Shown: positions 23,386 to 34,500 of the stretch, piece after piece
Layout: every line of letters begins with the position of its first letter
Position numbering within the stretch: the first letter of the stretch is position 1
Source: Erythrobasidium yunnanense
Lineage: Eukaryota; Basidiomycota; Cystobasidiomycetes; Erythrobasidiales; Erythrobasidiaceae
NCBI GenBank assembly: GCA_001600175.1
Contig: BCJC01000003.1
Location: 1,736,001 to 1,800,000, forward strand
Reading direction: 5' to 3'
DNA length: 64,000 bases
Made by a program: the position numbers and the translations under genes
The notes under the pieces: model-generated
Databases searched by the model: none
Told to the model about the DNA's origin: nothing
Seen by the model: only the letters and a program-made list of their open reading frames with translations

Positions 23386-25670
23386 TTAAGAGTCCTTGTT
23401 CTTGGCTTGTCCGTCTTTGTCGGTGTCGACCACGAATCTCAAGGTGAAGAGACGGATCTTCTTTCCAATGAAGAAGAGGATTAGGACGGCTCCAGTTAGG
23501 CCCGCACCCACGGCTCCGAATTTTCCCCAAGCAGGGTATGGTCCACCAAGATCACCAATGGTCTGCAGGATAATGCTCGTTAGCCGTCGTTTGTTGGACT
23601 CGGACAGCCCGCACTCACCTTGCCGAAGCTGCTCATAAAGGCGAACGCCATGGCACCCCTGAAGGTGTTTATAATCATGAGAGTAGCAGCTGATCGCGTA
23701 GGGTAGGAATCAAGCAAGACGGTTTGTGTGCCTGTCGAAATTGGCGCTTTAGCTGTCATTCTCTTTTGGAAGTTCAACAGGGCTGTGTAGGCTTACCGAT
23801 AGCAGTTGCACTGAAAGAGAAGTTGAGCAATCCAAAGATGAAGAGCTGAGCTGACCAGTGAATGCGCTCTGGGTACTTTTGCTGATATCCATGGAGAATC
23901 ATGCAGATCCACCCGAGGCACATTGGAAAGAGGAAGGTAAGGAACCTCACTTCAGGTTCATGCACTCCGTGGTTTCGTCGAGCAAAGAATTTGGAGAGGT
24001 AGTCCGAGAGATAACCAATGAAAATCGGAGTGAGCAGGATATCGAGTACAGCACCGCCCTGTATATAGCCAACTGTCGAACCCTATCATTAGGGACAGTT
24101 CCCTGCTTTTTTGTTAGAACTGCTCACCTGAATCTCTGCTCCATCTATTGGGCGGTCCAATCAGAACTCTTGGGTAGGTCGCGGAGTGAACGATGGTCAT
24201 TGTCAAGAACCAGAAGTTGACGACACAAAGAATGAGAACGTTGGGGAAGAGGAGCATCTGGAAACCGTTCTTGAAGGTCGTAAGGGCCAAAGGAAGGTCG
24301 AAGCCTCGTTGGACAGGTCGCAAATCAGAGAGCCATGTACGTGGTCGGAAGTTGACATTGTCGATATCAGGTCTAGTCAGAGCTGTTATCTGTACCAAAC
24401 CGCCGCTAGGCTGCTCGAATTGCTCATCAACAGCCTTTTCTTTGTCGTCGTCGAGTTCCGGAGAGGGATGGCCTCCTTGTGATCCTGTAGACTTGCCATA
24501 TCCGAGACCGTTGAAAGCTTCAAGCGTTCGGTCGTACTTGGTCTCAGGCATCAGGAAGATGCCACAGAGGAAGAAGAAGCCAAGGATTCCAGCGTCCTGC
24601 CCCAGACACTCAGCTGGGCTCCGTAGGTTAGTCAAGCACCACTTACGATGTAGTACAGGTTCCTCCAGCCGACTTGGCCCACAACGTTGGGAATAAACAT
24701 ACTTCACCCCAATCAGCGAAGTGCAACATGCTTCAAGCAGCACATCCTCACCCCCAAACAAGGCCGAACAATGAGTTGATTGTCCCACTATAAGCTGTAA
24801 AAAGAAGCAAGCGGAAATTATTCTCAGACCGAGTGCGACCTCTGTAAAAATGAGAGTGTTTCCTACCTAGCCATGTGCCTCTCTGATGGAGGAAGAAAGA
24901 CTCCTTAACCATGAGAGGTACGAGCGTTTGACCGATACCAACGCTGGCGCCCATCATTAGGCGGTAAGCCAGATGCTGTTCGTAATTGGTATTGTTGGCA
25001 GCAAGGATGCAGGACAGGATCATAAGGAAGTTGGCGAAGAGATAGACTGGTCGTCGACCGAAAGCGATGATGAGTGGTCCGAGTGCCAAGTTGGACAGAC
25101 CCCTGATTAGTCTAGTTAGAGTCTGTTGCAAGTGGGACATCAGGATAGGTTTACTGACTGCGTGAGGGTCTATTTAATCAAATGTAAGTCTGGTGCAAGT
25201 AGAAAATCAAGAACATCTACTGACCGGCATGACCGAAAGGTTGAGCAGATCTTGATCAGTCTTGCCCTCTTGAAGAACGTATTCATCCTCCAGGAAAGGG
25301 ATAAGGGTAGCGAATGCAGAAACGGCACTCTGCCCGAAGGATGCGAAGATTTGAAGCATAACCAAGAGTGCGACTCTTCTCCACAAGGGTAGATTGAGAG
25401 GATCTGATAGCTCCGATGTCAGCTCACTGTATTGCGAACTAGATGGACCTTCCCCTTACCCTGCGGATCGGCCGTCGGAGCCGGGATAAGGACAATATTG
25501 TCCTTTGTCTGCTTTCCGTACCTATGCAAGAGATTGACGGTACCAGTTGCGGCTTGCGCCTGTTCAGCGGTGACACCATCGAGATGGGCATTCTTGGCGG
25601 CTTCTTCGGCCTTGCGAAGCGTTCCAGGATGATGATCGATGATATCGATCTCGTCTGTTCGATGTGACAT
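23386..25670 (-). CDS. Major facilitator superfamily transporter
   Basis: The start is ATG at 25670 (MSHRTDEIDIIDHHPGTL). A hydrophilic N-terminus leads to the first helix (LLVMLQIFASFGQSAVSAF). The motif-A-like loop after helix 2 reads LALGPLIIAFGRRPVYLFA, with the conserved GRR. Further helices include ILGFFFLCGIFLMPETKYDR, a long acidic/Pro central loop (about 24,300-24,500), LLFPNVLILCVVNFWFLTMT and LTFLFPMCLGWICMIL. The protein ends GAVLILFFIGKKIRLF plus a charged tail. The DHA1-like layout with an extended middle loop resembles fungal multidrug/polyamine transporters, but the cargo cannot be assigned. Multiple introns split the gene. It converges with the PhyH-like gene and is divergent from ESF1 across 1.4 kb. 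Confidence 0.88.
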
Positions 25671-26700
25671 TGTGGCTTTGTTTCTTCCTTCAGTCAGATG
25701 GAGACCGAAGTTCCAAGGGATAGTCCACGTCCCGGGGTTAGGGCAGACTGGAAAGGTACGATGCGAGAGATATGAGGAGGTGTTGGAGATTGAGAGGTTG
25801 AATGAGTTGAAGGGAACGAGAGATGGAGGCCTAGTTCTCGAGTTCCCTTTATATACGGAAAGGGCCCAATAGCCTCCCGTTGGGGCTTCGGCTGGTGTCG
25901 CGTTGACGGATTGGTTTGTGTAGAGAAGGCGGAGTTCTCTCTAATGGATCAGTCATTAGGGTTTCCGGGGTGAGATAGGAGGTCTTGGCATCCTTGGCGG
26001 GCCAATCTACCAATGAGAAACCTAAGAAATCGTGAGAAAAGAAGGTCTGTGTTATTCCATCGGAAACGAGATATCTAGATTCACTGAAGGAGGATGAGGA
26101 TGTCGGAAACCCGAATAAATCGTCTAACCGGCGAACGACGAGCCTCATTGGGTCTATCATGAAGGCCTAATCGATGTAGGATATACAAACACACACATAT
26201 CGCTAAATGACTACGTGTGCCGTTCGTACTGATGTTTCAGTAGTCGAGGAGGGAATGCCAGAAATCGAATATCACGCTTGCTAGGGGCTTTAGTCTGCAA
26301 TTCGGCGCACTTTGCCATCAGTACATCAGTACTTCATCATCCTTGCAGTTATCCCAATTCCGTCGTGAATTCCAGGCTCCAAGGCAGAGCCCAAGCCAAA
26401 TTCCGCAAGAAAGGTTGGGAAAAGGCGTGATGCGTATGAATGACCTGTGGCCGGGCAGAAGTGGGGCGTAAGCACGTAAGGCTAGTAGGATGCACCACAC
26501 ATGGCCCCGCAGTGCCAGAGCATCTGAATTTGCCAAGGTGAGACTTGCAGAGTGTAAGAGACAGGGACCACCCATGGCAGACAAGGCTAAGCAGATAGTG
26601 ATAACTATAGTAGTGGACGTATTTCTTTGGAATGGTGTACTCTGCCAGAGGCGGTTGAGGTTGATTGTGCTTGCTGTAAATCTCCAGGGTTTTGGGAGCT
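25671..26700. other. Long intergenic region upstream of the MFS gene
   Basis: About 1 kb between the MFS start and the inverted repeat has no defensible gene. Open frames at 25849-26160 and 26318-26834 on the minus strand have no family resemblance, and the latter runs into the inverted repeat. It presumably contains the MFS promoter. Confidence 0.35.
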
Positions 26701-27082
26701 GGCAAGAAAGCGCACACGGTCACTATAATCCTGCTGCGCACAAGAGGCAGCGTAGACTGATGCGAACATGTATTAAGCATGCTTGTCGCCGCGCAACCTC
26801 CCAGTCCTACCCTCTGGCCTGCCTGTCTTCGCACCTTAGATTTGATTTGCGCTGTCGTATACTAGTAGAAAAAGCAGGATAGATGAGAATTCTCTTTGCC
26901 GTAGAAAGTACGTAAATTGAATGCTTGCGCAACAGGATGGGAGAGGTGCGAAGGATAGGCAGGCCAGAGGGTAGGACTGGGAGGTTGCGCGGCGACAAGC
27001 ATGCTTAGTATATGTTCGCATCAGTCTACGCTTATCCCTTGTGCGCAGCAGAATTGTAGTGAACCGTTTGCGCTTTCTTGCC
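26701..27082. repeat. Large imperfect inverted repeat at the ESF1 promoter
   Basis: The left arm (26701-26836) and the right arm (26944-27082, reverse complement) align over about 138 positions with roughly 90% identity by eye, around a 107-base spacer. A 51-base inner block beginning TAAGCATGCTTGTCGCCGCG is identical in both arms. The outer ends start GGCAAGAAAGCGCA. The right arm ends 30 bases before the ESF1 ATG, so it forms that gene's promoter or 5' leader. Resemblance falls away just outside both outer ends. I see no open reading frame for a transposase and no clear target-site duplication. It could be an inverted duplication of the ESF1 promoter or a foldback (MITE-like) element. Confidence 0.85.
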
Positions 27083-27112
27083 CACCGAACCCTCGAGTCT
27101 TGCCATCAGAGA

Positions 27113-29510
27113 ATGGCATCAGCAGACAAGCGTTTCGCTCGTCTGAGTACAGATCCACGCTTCATCCGACCCTCGAAAGCCTCGCAGAAGGTAGTCCTCG
27201 ATGACCGCTTCAAGAATTTGCTGTCGACCGATGCAGATTATGCCGGGGAATCTGCTGCCAAAGTCGACAAATATGGTCGCAAGGTTGCCAAGAACAAGGG
27301 CAAGAAAGACTTGAAGGCCTTCTACAAACTGGATGATGCACGAGCAAAGGGTGTCGATTTGGCAAGAGGCGAAGGTCTGATAGAAAGCTCGAGCGAAGAG
27401 GAGCAAGACGAAGACGACGAAGAAGATGAAGATGAAGATGAAGATGAAGACAGTGACGAGGAAGCTGCTGCATCCTCAAAAGCAGCTCGCAATGCGAGCG
27501 CTTCATCCGAAGTTTCAGTCGACCTCAACGAGGATGAGCCAGTCGCATCTACCTCAGCTGGAACGAGCGCTGCACAGGTAGAAGAGGCAATCCCTATGAT
27601 GCAGAATACAACTGCGCGTATAGCTCTCGTCAACATGGACTGGGACAATGTCCGAGCGATCGATTTATACAAGGTTTTCGACTCTGTACTATCGTCTTCC
27701 GCATCTGCTATTACAGAAGGTGCAGGTAGCAGAAAGAGCAAGACCAAAATTGGGAAAGGCCGCGTTGAAAGTGTCAAGATTTTCCCTAGCGAGTTTGGCC
27801 GTTCTCGACTGGCAAGAGAAGAAGTCGAAGGCCCTCCTATCGAGATCTTCAACAAGAAGAAGAGCAAGACTTTGGAAGCTCAGAGCAGATCAAATAAGGG
27901 CAAGAAAGCAAGCAGGAAGCAGAAGGAAGAGGAGTTCTACGAAGACGAGTCTGCCGGGGAGGATGATGGTGAAGACTATGATGAGGAAGCCTTAAGACGT
28001 TATCAGCTCGAACGTTTGAGGTATACCAGCGTTATGACCCATCCCTCGCGTATCGAGCTGACAATTGGATATTAAGGTATTACTACGCAGTCGTCGAGTT
28101 CGACAATGCCGCGGCAGCGCAACACGCTTACGAAGAGATTGATGGGACGGAATTCGAAGCGACCGCCAACATCTTCGACCTGCGATACGTCCCGGATGAT
28201 ACGACTTTCGATGGCGACGCGACGGATGTTGCGACAGCCAGTAGCGTACAGATGTCGGCATACAAGCCTGCAGACTTTGTGACCGATGTGAGTAAACGCG
28301 AAGCGGGCTGCGAACTTGGCTGAAACTCCGCTTTACAGGCGCTCCGTAATTCGAAAGTCAAGCTCACCTGGGATGCCGATGATCCTGAACGCATGAAGCT
28401 CACTAGAGCATCACATCAGCGCGGAGGAAAGGAGGACGATGTAGATTATTCTGCTCTTCTGGCTTCGGACTCTGAGGACGAAAGCGATAGACGCGACCGC
28501 TTGCGCAGCGCATTCGGCTTCAATGCAGACGGTGGCTTACCAGGTATGGACGAAGATGACGAAGAGCAAGAGATGGAGGTCACGTTTGCGCCTGCTCTTT
28601 CTGGCAAAGCTGGAGATGGCGGAGAGGATGCAAACGGAGATGAGACGTCCTTGGAGGCATACCAGCGCAAGGAAAGAGAGCGCCGTCAAGCAAAGAAAGA
28701 GAAGCGCAAGGCAAAGAAACGCAAAGAGGCTGGATCTGGCAAGACTCGCATGGTGTATGACGAGGAGGAAGACAGCGATCCTGACGAAGCATTCGATGCC
28801 AATCAGATGGAAGCAGGCGGAGACGAAGATGAGGAAGGAGGAGACGGCTTCTTTGCTTTCGACGATCAAGAGGACGCTGTCAGCGAGGATGAGGAAGAAG
28901 ACCAAACAGCCCAGAAACTGAGCAAGAAAGCAGCTAAGCAGCTCGAAAGGCAAAAGAAGGACAAAGAAGCAGAAGCCCTGTCTCTTCTTATGGACGATGG
29001 TGACGGCGGTTCAGATGACGGCAAGCACTTCGACATGCAAGCTATCTTGCGAGCAGAGAAGATCGGCGGAAAACCGAAAAAGTCGCTGAAAAAGGGCAAA
29101 GATCGAAGGAAGCACAAAGAAGCGACAGAGCTGCTTGCGAAGGAGAAAGATAAGTTCGAAGTGGATTTGAAGGACGATCGATTCAAGCGCATACATGAAG
29201 ACCATGAGTTTGCTTTGGACCCTTCAAATGCAAAGTAAGCAGCATCCTGGCTTCCAGAGATTTATAATATCTAATTGACGTCTGTCTTTCAATCAGATTC
29301 ATGAAGACGAAGAACATGCAGAGGCTGCTCGAGGAGAACCGACGTCGCAGGAGCGAGCAAGCCCCTGACGAGACGGTTCAGCGAACTACGGCTGCGTCTG
29401 GGGCTAGTAGTACCAACGCCGGCCTCTCGAGCTTGGTCGAGTCTATCAAGCGAAAGAGCAAGAATGCCGGCGACAAGAGCAAAGGCAACAAAAAGCAGAA
29501 GCGGGCATGA
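27113..29510 (+). CDS. ESF1: Pre-rRNA processing protein Esf1
   Basis: Four exons (27113-28020, 28077-28287, 28339-29234, 29297-29510) give 742 residues. The N-terminus is DKRFARLSTDPRFIRPSK and DDRFKNLL, followed by VDKYGRKV, an acidic tract, then RIALVNMDWDNVRAIDLYKV. The Esf1 core RRYQLERLRYYAVVEFDNA continues to NIFDLRYVPDD and VKLTWDADDPERMKLT. The C-terminus carries long acidic and Lys-rich tracts and the NUC153 motif FEVDLKDDRFKRIHEDHEF with FALDPSNAKF. Esf1 acts in the nucleolus in early 18S rRNA maturation, with ESF2/Bfr2-type partners. The start at 27113 is preferred over in-frame codons upstream because they lie in the inverted repeat and do not resemble the family. Confidence 0.95.
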
Positions 29511-29786
29511 TTCATTCCCGGTCATCTCCCAGCTTGTGTTGTGACGTATACCGCATCGTATTGTCTCCAGTCATACATTTGACAATTTTCTTAAGGCGAC
29601 CGGCAAACAAGTTATCGGCTCTCGTTATTGCTTTGGGCTTACGAGGGCACGTATAGCTGAGAAGGCATAATTTAGAGATTGTCTAAGCATACAAACACTG
29701 ACCAACTGCATACGACTAAATGGCAGAAGCGTCGACCCACGAACACGCGATGCTTCTTGCGGAATGAATAGTCCCGCTAGCCTGAA

Positions 29787-31020
29787 CTACAGAGACTTGT
29801 TGATGACCTTGGATTCGTCTACCGTTGCTTGGACTGTATCTTTGACCATTCTGCCACATTGAATACCGGTCAGTCACTGGCTCTCGCCATTGGTCTTGCA
29901 AAAGACAGCAACTTACCTATGAATCTCGGTCCTGTCCTTATCGGTGACCAGTTCTCGAAGCACAGATGCATCGGCAACGACGCCCGCCGTCGTGCTCGGC
30001 ACATCGTCGCTTGTTGACCTCTCGATGAGTGCATCCCACCATTTGTACAAGAAGGACTCCGCGATAAGCTTGAACCAAGGCGTGAAGCTGTTGGCTGTTG
30101 ACAGGCCGTGTCAGTATACATATATATAAGCAGCCGTAATAAAAAGCTCACCTTGGTCTGCGAACATCGCCTCTAGCTCAGCCTTTGAAACCCAGCATGT
30201 GTCGGAAACCTCGTTTGGCTCTGGGTTTAGCGTGACATCCGCAGTTGTGAAGAGGATATAGTCGACTGTAGACATAGTTATTACTGTCAGCCTGGGATCA
30301 CAGTGCTGCCTTGTGACCTTTGACATACCTTCATGCTCTCCCCACATCCCGCTACTGGGCGCAAGATAGTGTATCCTCGTAATGTAGACGAAGCCATCCA
30401 GCGGTACTTGGCTATTTTGGATTCCAAGCTCGTGATGAAGTTTCCTTTGAGCAGCTCTTCGCACACCTAGCGTACCCTCTGGCACCATCTCCTGCTTGAC
30501 GGCTAGAGGATGGGAACAGCATGTGTTGGTCCACATATCTGGAAAGGTGATCTTCTCGGACGCTCGTTTTTGCATCAATAGACGGCCATCCGAGGGCCTG
30601 AACAAAAACACGCTAAAGGCGCGGTGAAGCAGGGATTTGGGAGGGAGGATGTTGCTCATGAGATGGCCTATTACCACGTTCCTATTAGATATTGAGCTAT
30701 CTCTCTGCGATGTGTTGCGACTTGCATGTTTTTTTGCTCTCCTGACCGATAGGATTATCGTCCGTGTCGACTACGATGAGCTCTTCCTTCATGAGCTCTA
30801 GCTGTACAGGATCGTACTCCATTGCTTCCAGATCCACATCGTTGTGCTGAGCACCGTTGGTAACTGACATCTTGCTCGAGTTGCTCAGTGTAGAAGTCGC
30901 GAAAGAACGCTGGGGGGCTACGGTGGTCCGCGACAAAGGCGGGATGCAGGAGATGCTGTTAACGAGTATGCGAACCTTGAAAGATGTGCGCAAGAGTGGT
31001 TGCAAACGAGCAAGGACCAT
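29787..31020 (-). CDS. IDI1: Isopentenyl-diphosphate delta-isomerase
   Basis: The ATG at 31020 opens an Arg/Ser-rich presequence (MVLARLQPLLRTSFKVRILV, later PQRSFATSTLSNSSK), then an internal MSVTNGAQHND. Core motifs are LIVVDTDDNPIGQESKKTCH, HRAFSVFLFRPSDGRLLMQK and TFPDMWTNTCCSHPL, with the catalytic Cys. The Nudix-type helix RRAAQRKLHHELGI, IHYLAPSSGMWGEHE and VDYILFTTADVTLNPEPNEV follow. The enzyme interconverts IPP and DMAPP for sterol and prenyl synthesis. The last exons give FTPWFKLIAESFLYKWWD and a longer tail ending VINKSL. The first Met would add a mitochondrial targeting peptide; the internal Met would give the cytosolic form. Several introns are present. It is divergent from UBR1. 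Confidence 0.94.
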
Positions 31021-31593
31021 ACAATGCGACTGAATACAAGCCCAATCGGCCTTGTCTGCCGGCAGTCTACATCGAAGGCAATCATATAGCGACTATGCCT
31101 ATCCTCCTTCGCATAGTAATTGTTCACGTACTCGTCCCAAAATGGCCCATACATTGTTGCTTGAGAACTTGGAATATCTAGTATGTCAGGAATGGAAGAG
31201 CGTATATTCCCACTGCGCATTAGCTACCTGATCATGAGAGTCTCATCAAGCTAACTTTGGCATTCACTTGCTAGCTTGCCTGAATCGAGCGGCACTCTCG
31301 CGGGTGGTCGCGTAGATTGGACTGAGGCGTAGGAGAAAGCTCCTCTCGTTCTGGAGGCGCAGGGTGTATATATGCCGTCAGTAGAGAAAGCCGTCGACTG
31401 ATGGAATGAATGAGATGATCTTAGCCAAGAATCTTTGAGGCTGCAGGTTGTACAGGGTCTTGGTGCATAAGTGTATGAACGGGCAGAGCCAGGCATCATC
31501 AGCATCGATATATAGATATGAGTGCATGATTGCGATCCCATCAGTTGCAGTTTTGAGCGGCCTCTTCTGATTCATGACGATTCCACCCAGACG
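31021..31593. promoter_or_regulatory. Divergent promoter region of IDI1 and UBR1
   Basis: 573 bases lie between the two starts, with no supported coding exon. Antisense open frames that extend into the UBR1 N-terminus are codon shadows. Confidence 0.4.
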
Positions 31594-34500
31594 ATGGCCA
31601 GCCGTACGCTCGCGGGAGAGCTTGAGCAGATCCTTCCACGATGTATCCAGCAGCTGAGCGACAGTCACCACATCGAGCATCCACCGCGAAGCAACCTTGA
31701 ACGAGTCTTGCAAGATTACGCCTATTCCTTTGTTACGGGCTCCAGCAGCGAGGCCAGCAGATTCAAGCAGTTCTTCGAGCCTTTTGTGCATTCAGGACGA
31801 CGTGGACCATCAGGCGATGCCGGTAACGCAGATTCCAGCGATGATGACGATGGCCTAGATGATACGGAAAGCACGAAAGCTGGATTCAGCCTGTCGAAAG
31901 GTCAAGCGAAAGCCGCTGGCGGTTCGTTGGGAGTAGAATATAGCAGAGCACGCAAAGGCAAACCGTGTGGACATATCTTCAAGCGAGGCGAAAGCGTCTA
32001 TAGGTGCAAGTCAGTGCACTTGGCCCGATTAATCGCTCGATAGCAAGCTAATTATTGATCGCAGAGAGTGCGGACTGGATGATTCTTGCGTGCTATGTGC
32101 GAAATGCTTCAAGGCCTCAGACCATCAAGGACACGAAGTCGCCTTTTCCATGCATTCTGGCGGATGTGGCTGCTGCGACTGCGGTGACCACGAAGCATGG
32201 AATAGACCTGTCAACTGTGCATTTCATCATCCTGATATGCCGTATCCGGATCACTTAGGCACGCCAGCCCAGGCTGCACCACAACAGCTTCCCATCCCTG
32301 CGGAACTACTTGATCTGATACGATACAGGATCGGAGAAGCTATAGACTTCGTTACTGCTGCAGTATCCGTGTTTCCTTCCTCGACAGAGCCGCCAAAGAC
32401 GATTGCAGCTATCAATACGCTGAGACCTGGCTTTCACCCCGCTCTGCCTCGCGACACCAGGACAAGCGATCAATCCAGCGGGCCATGGAGTGTGGTTCTC
32501 TGGAATGATGAGAAGCACTCGTATGAGCAAGTCATATCCCAGCTCATGATTGCGACGCGTTGCCTAAGATCGCATGCTCTTGCCGCCGCTACGAGGGTAG
32601 ATAGCTATGGATTGGAGCTGGTCGCTACGTCCAGCGACCCGGATGTTCTGTGGAGAGTCGCAAACATTATCGGACGGATAGAGTTGGGAGTCACTGTTTG
32701 CACGTCGCGAGATGCAGTCTTGCTGCAAGCGGTCGGTATTATGCTGGACTGGCTGCAAGACATGGCGAGCTCCCGTATAGGCGACGATGAAGCTCAAATG
32801 GGCCGTCTCGTTGGCGAGGTCCTCCTCTCAAAGGACCGGTTAGTCAATCTCCTCAAACTGGAGGATCGGCTCTGGAAGCGGGCAAGAGCAGCACTCCGCG
32901 GTACACTCATGGCTTTGCTAGTCGTTGGCCAAGACTGCAAATCAGAACTGGCTGTTCAATATACTTCCGCCTACCCCTCACTTCTCTCTGCATACTTGCT
33001 TACCGATCGAGAGCCGGACAACAGCGTTACACAGTTCAGTGTGCAACTCTTCTCTGCTCCGAGCATCGCGGCCAAAGTCGTCACAGATCAGGCCTTCCTG
33101 GTCACCCTTCTTCAGCTCCTCTATTCCTTCTTTACTCAGCAGCATACGAATGAGCGAAACGAAAAAGGCCTCCGCTTGCCTCCTTCTCCTTTTCATGCAA
33201 TGGTGGATCCCGAATCTAGTAGCTTCAAACACAAGCGATACGCCATCCTCTTTGCCGATCTTCACCATACGCTCTCGCATCCTGCAGTCATGCAGCATCT
33301 CGTCCAGCTTACCGATAGCTCCTTCCCGGCGTTGGTGGCCTTCTTGGACCTTTTCACCCTCATGAACACGATAACCCGAGCATCGGCCGTACATGTCGAG
33401 TACGAGACAGAAACATGGGTGACAGCCTTCAACCTCACAATTCAGCTATCCAGGATGGCGAAGAGTGCGGGCAAAGCCTGGCACCACAACCAAGTGTCAG
33501 TGCAGCCGAAGGAGTTCGTCAGTGCCGTAGCTAGCTTGCTGGCAGTCATGGGCGGTAGTAAAAGATCGGTCATTGAGGCTGCTGCAGATCCTCATAATTG
33601 TCATCAAGTGTCTTTTGCTGGCTCAACTTGGTCAACTATCGATTTTAGCGTGTCGAAACAGCCCGTCAGTTTCCATCACCCAGCACATCTCTTCTACTCG
33701 GAAATGATGAAAGGCCTCTCGAATTGGGGCTCAGAAGCCATCACTCCCGCAACTGGCCACGCTTTCGCTACCTACGCGGACTTTGTGTCTTCGCGAGTCG
33801 CGCTCGACAAGCTCATTTACCCCTCTGCCTTGGAACCGGTCATCCGCGGTAAGTCGGCTGCTCACGTTCTCGCTGCCATTGCTGACAAAGAATACATAGT
33901 CTTCGCACTCCTTGCCCAAATTCGGGCTGGTGTATGGGTTAGAAACGGTTTCAGCGTTCGAGCACAGCATCTGCACTATCGGGAATACACGCTTCGGGAG
34001 AACACTTTCGATCAAGATATCTACTTCCTTCAGACTGCGTTCGTCTCAACAGATCCCTCTTTCGTCCTTGTCTCCCTCCTGGACCGATTCGAGCTGATTG
34101 GCATACTGGAAGACACCTCTCAAATCCCAGAAGGTTCCACTTACGATCGTTTGCAAGCTACAGCAGTTCTCGAGGAATTCCTCTACCTTCTTATCATGCT
34201 CTTTTCGGAGCCTAGTGATATCGAGAACATGGCGGCCGACGAGGTTGTCCGCCGAGAACTGGCACACGTATTACTGCTAGGTCCCCATCCATACTCAGAG
34301 ATCCTGAAGATAGTCACAGAGCGTATCAAGGAGGAAACCTGCTTCGACCGAGTACTTTCGGAAGTAGCAGACTTCAGGCCTCCTGATCTTTCAGTCGTCA
34401 CCAGCGACGTAGGAGGTGTTTATATCCTGAAGAAGGCGCTATACCAGGAGCTTGATCCCTATTACTACCGTTACAATCGGAACCAGCGGGAAGAAGCGGC

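Noticed and set aside
26349-26834. A 161-codon minus-strand frame upstream of ESF1
   Set aside because: It runs into the left arm of the inverted repeat, has no family resemblance and no good start context.
26701-27082. Inverted repeat as the ends of an LTR or cut-and-paste transposon
   Set aside because: The arms are inverted, not direct. The spacer is 107 bases with no coding capacity, and I see no target-site duplication. A non-autonomous foldback element remains possible but unproven.
27400-27480. GAAGAT/GACGAA repeat tract as a microsatellite of interest
   Set aside because: It encodes the acidic tract expected in Esf1 and is ordinary for this protein.
32925-33394. Overlapping frames on both strands within UBR1
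   Set aside because: They are codon shadows of a conserved 4.9 kb exon.
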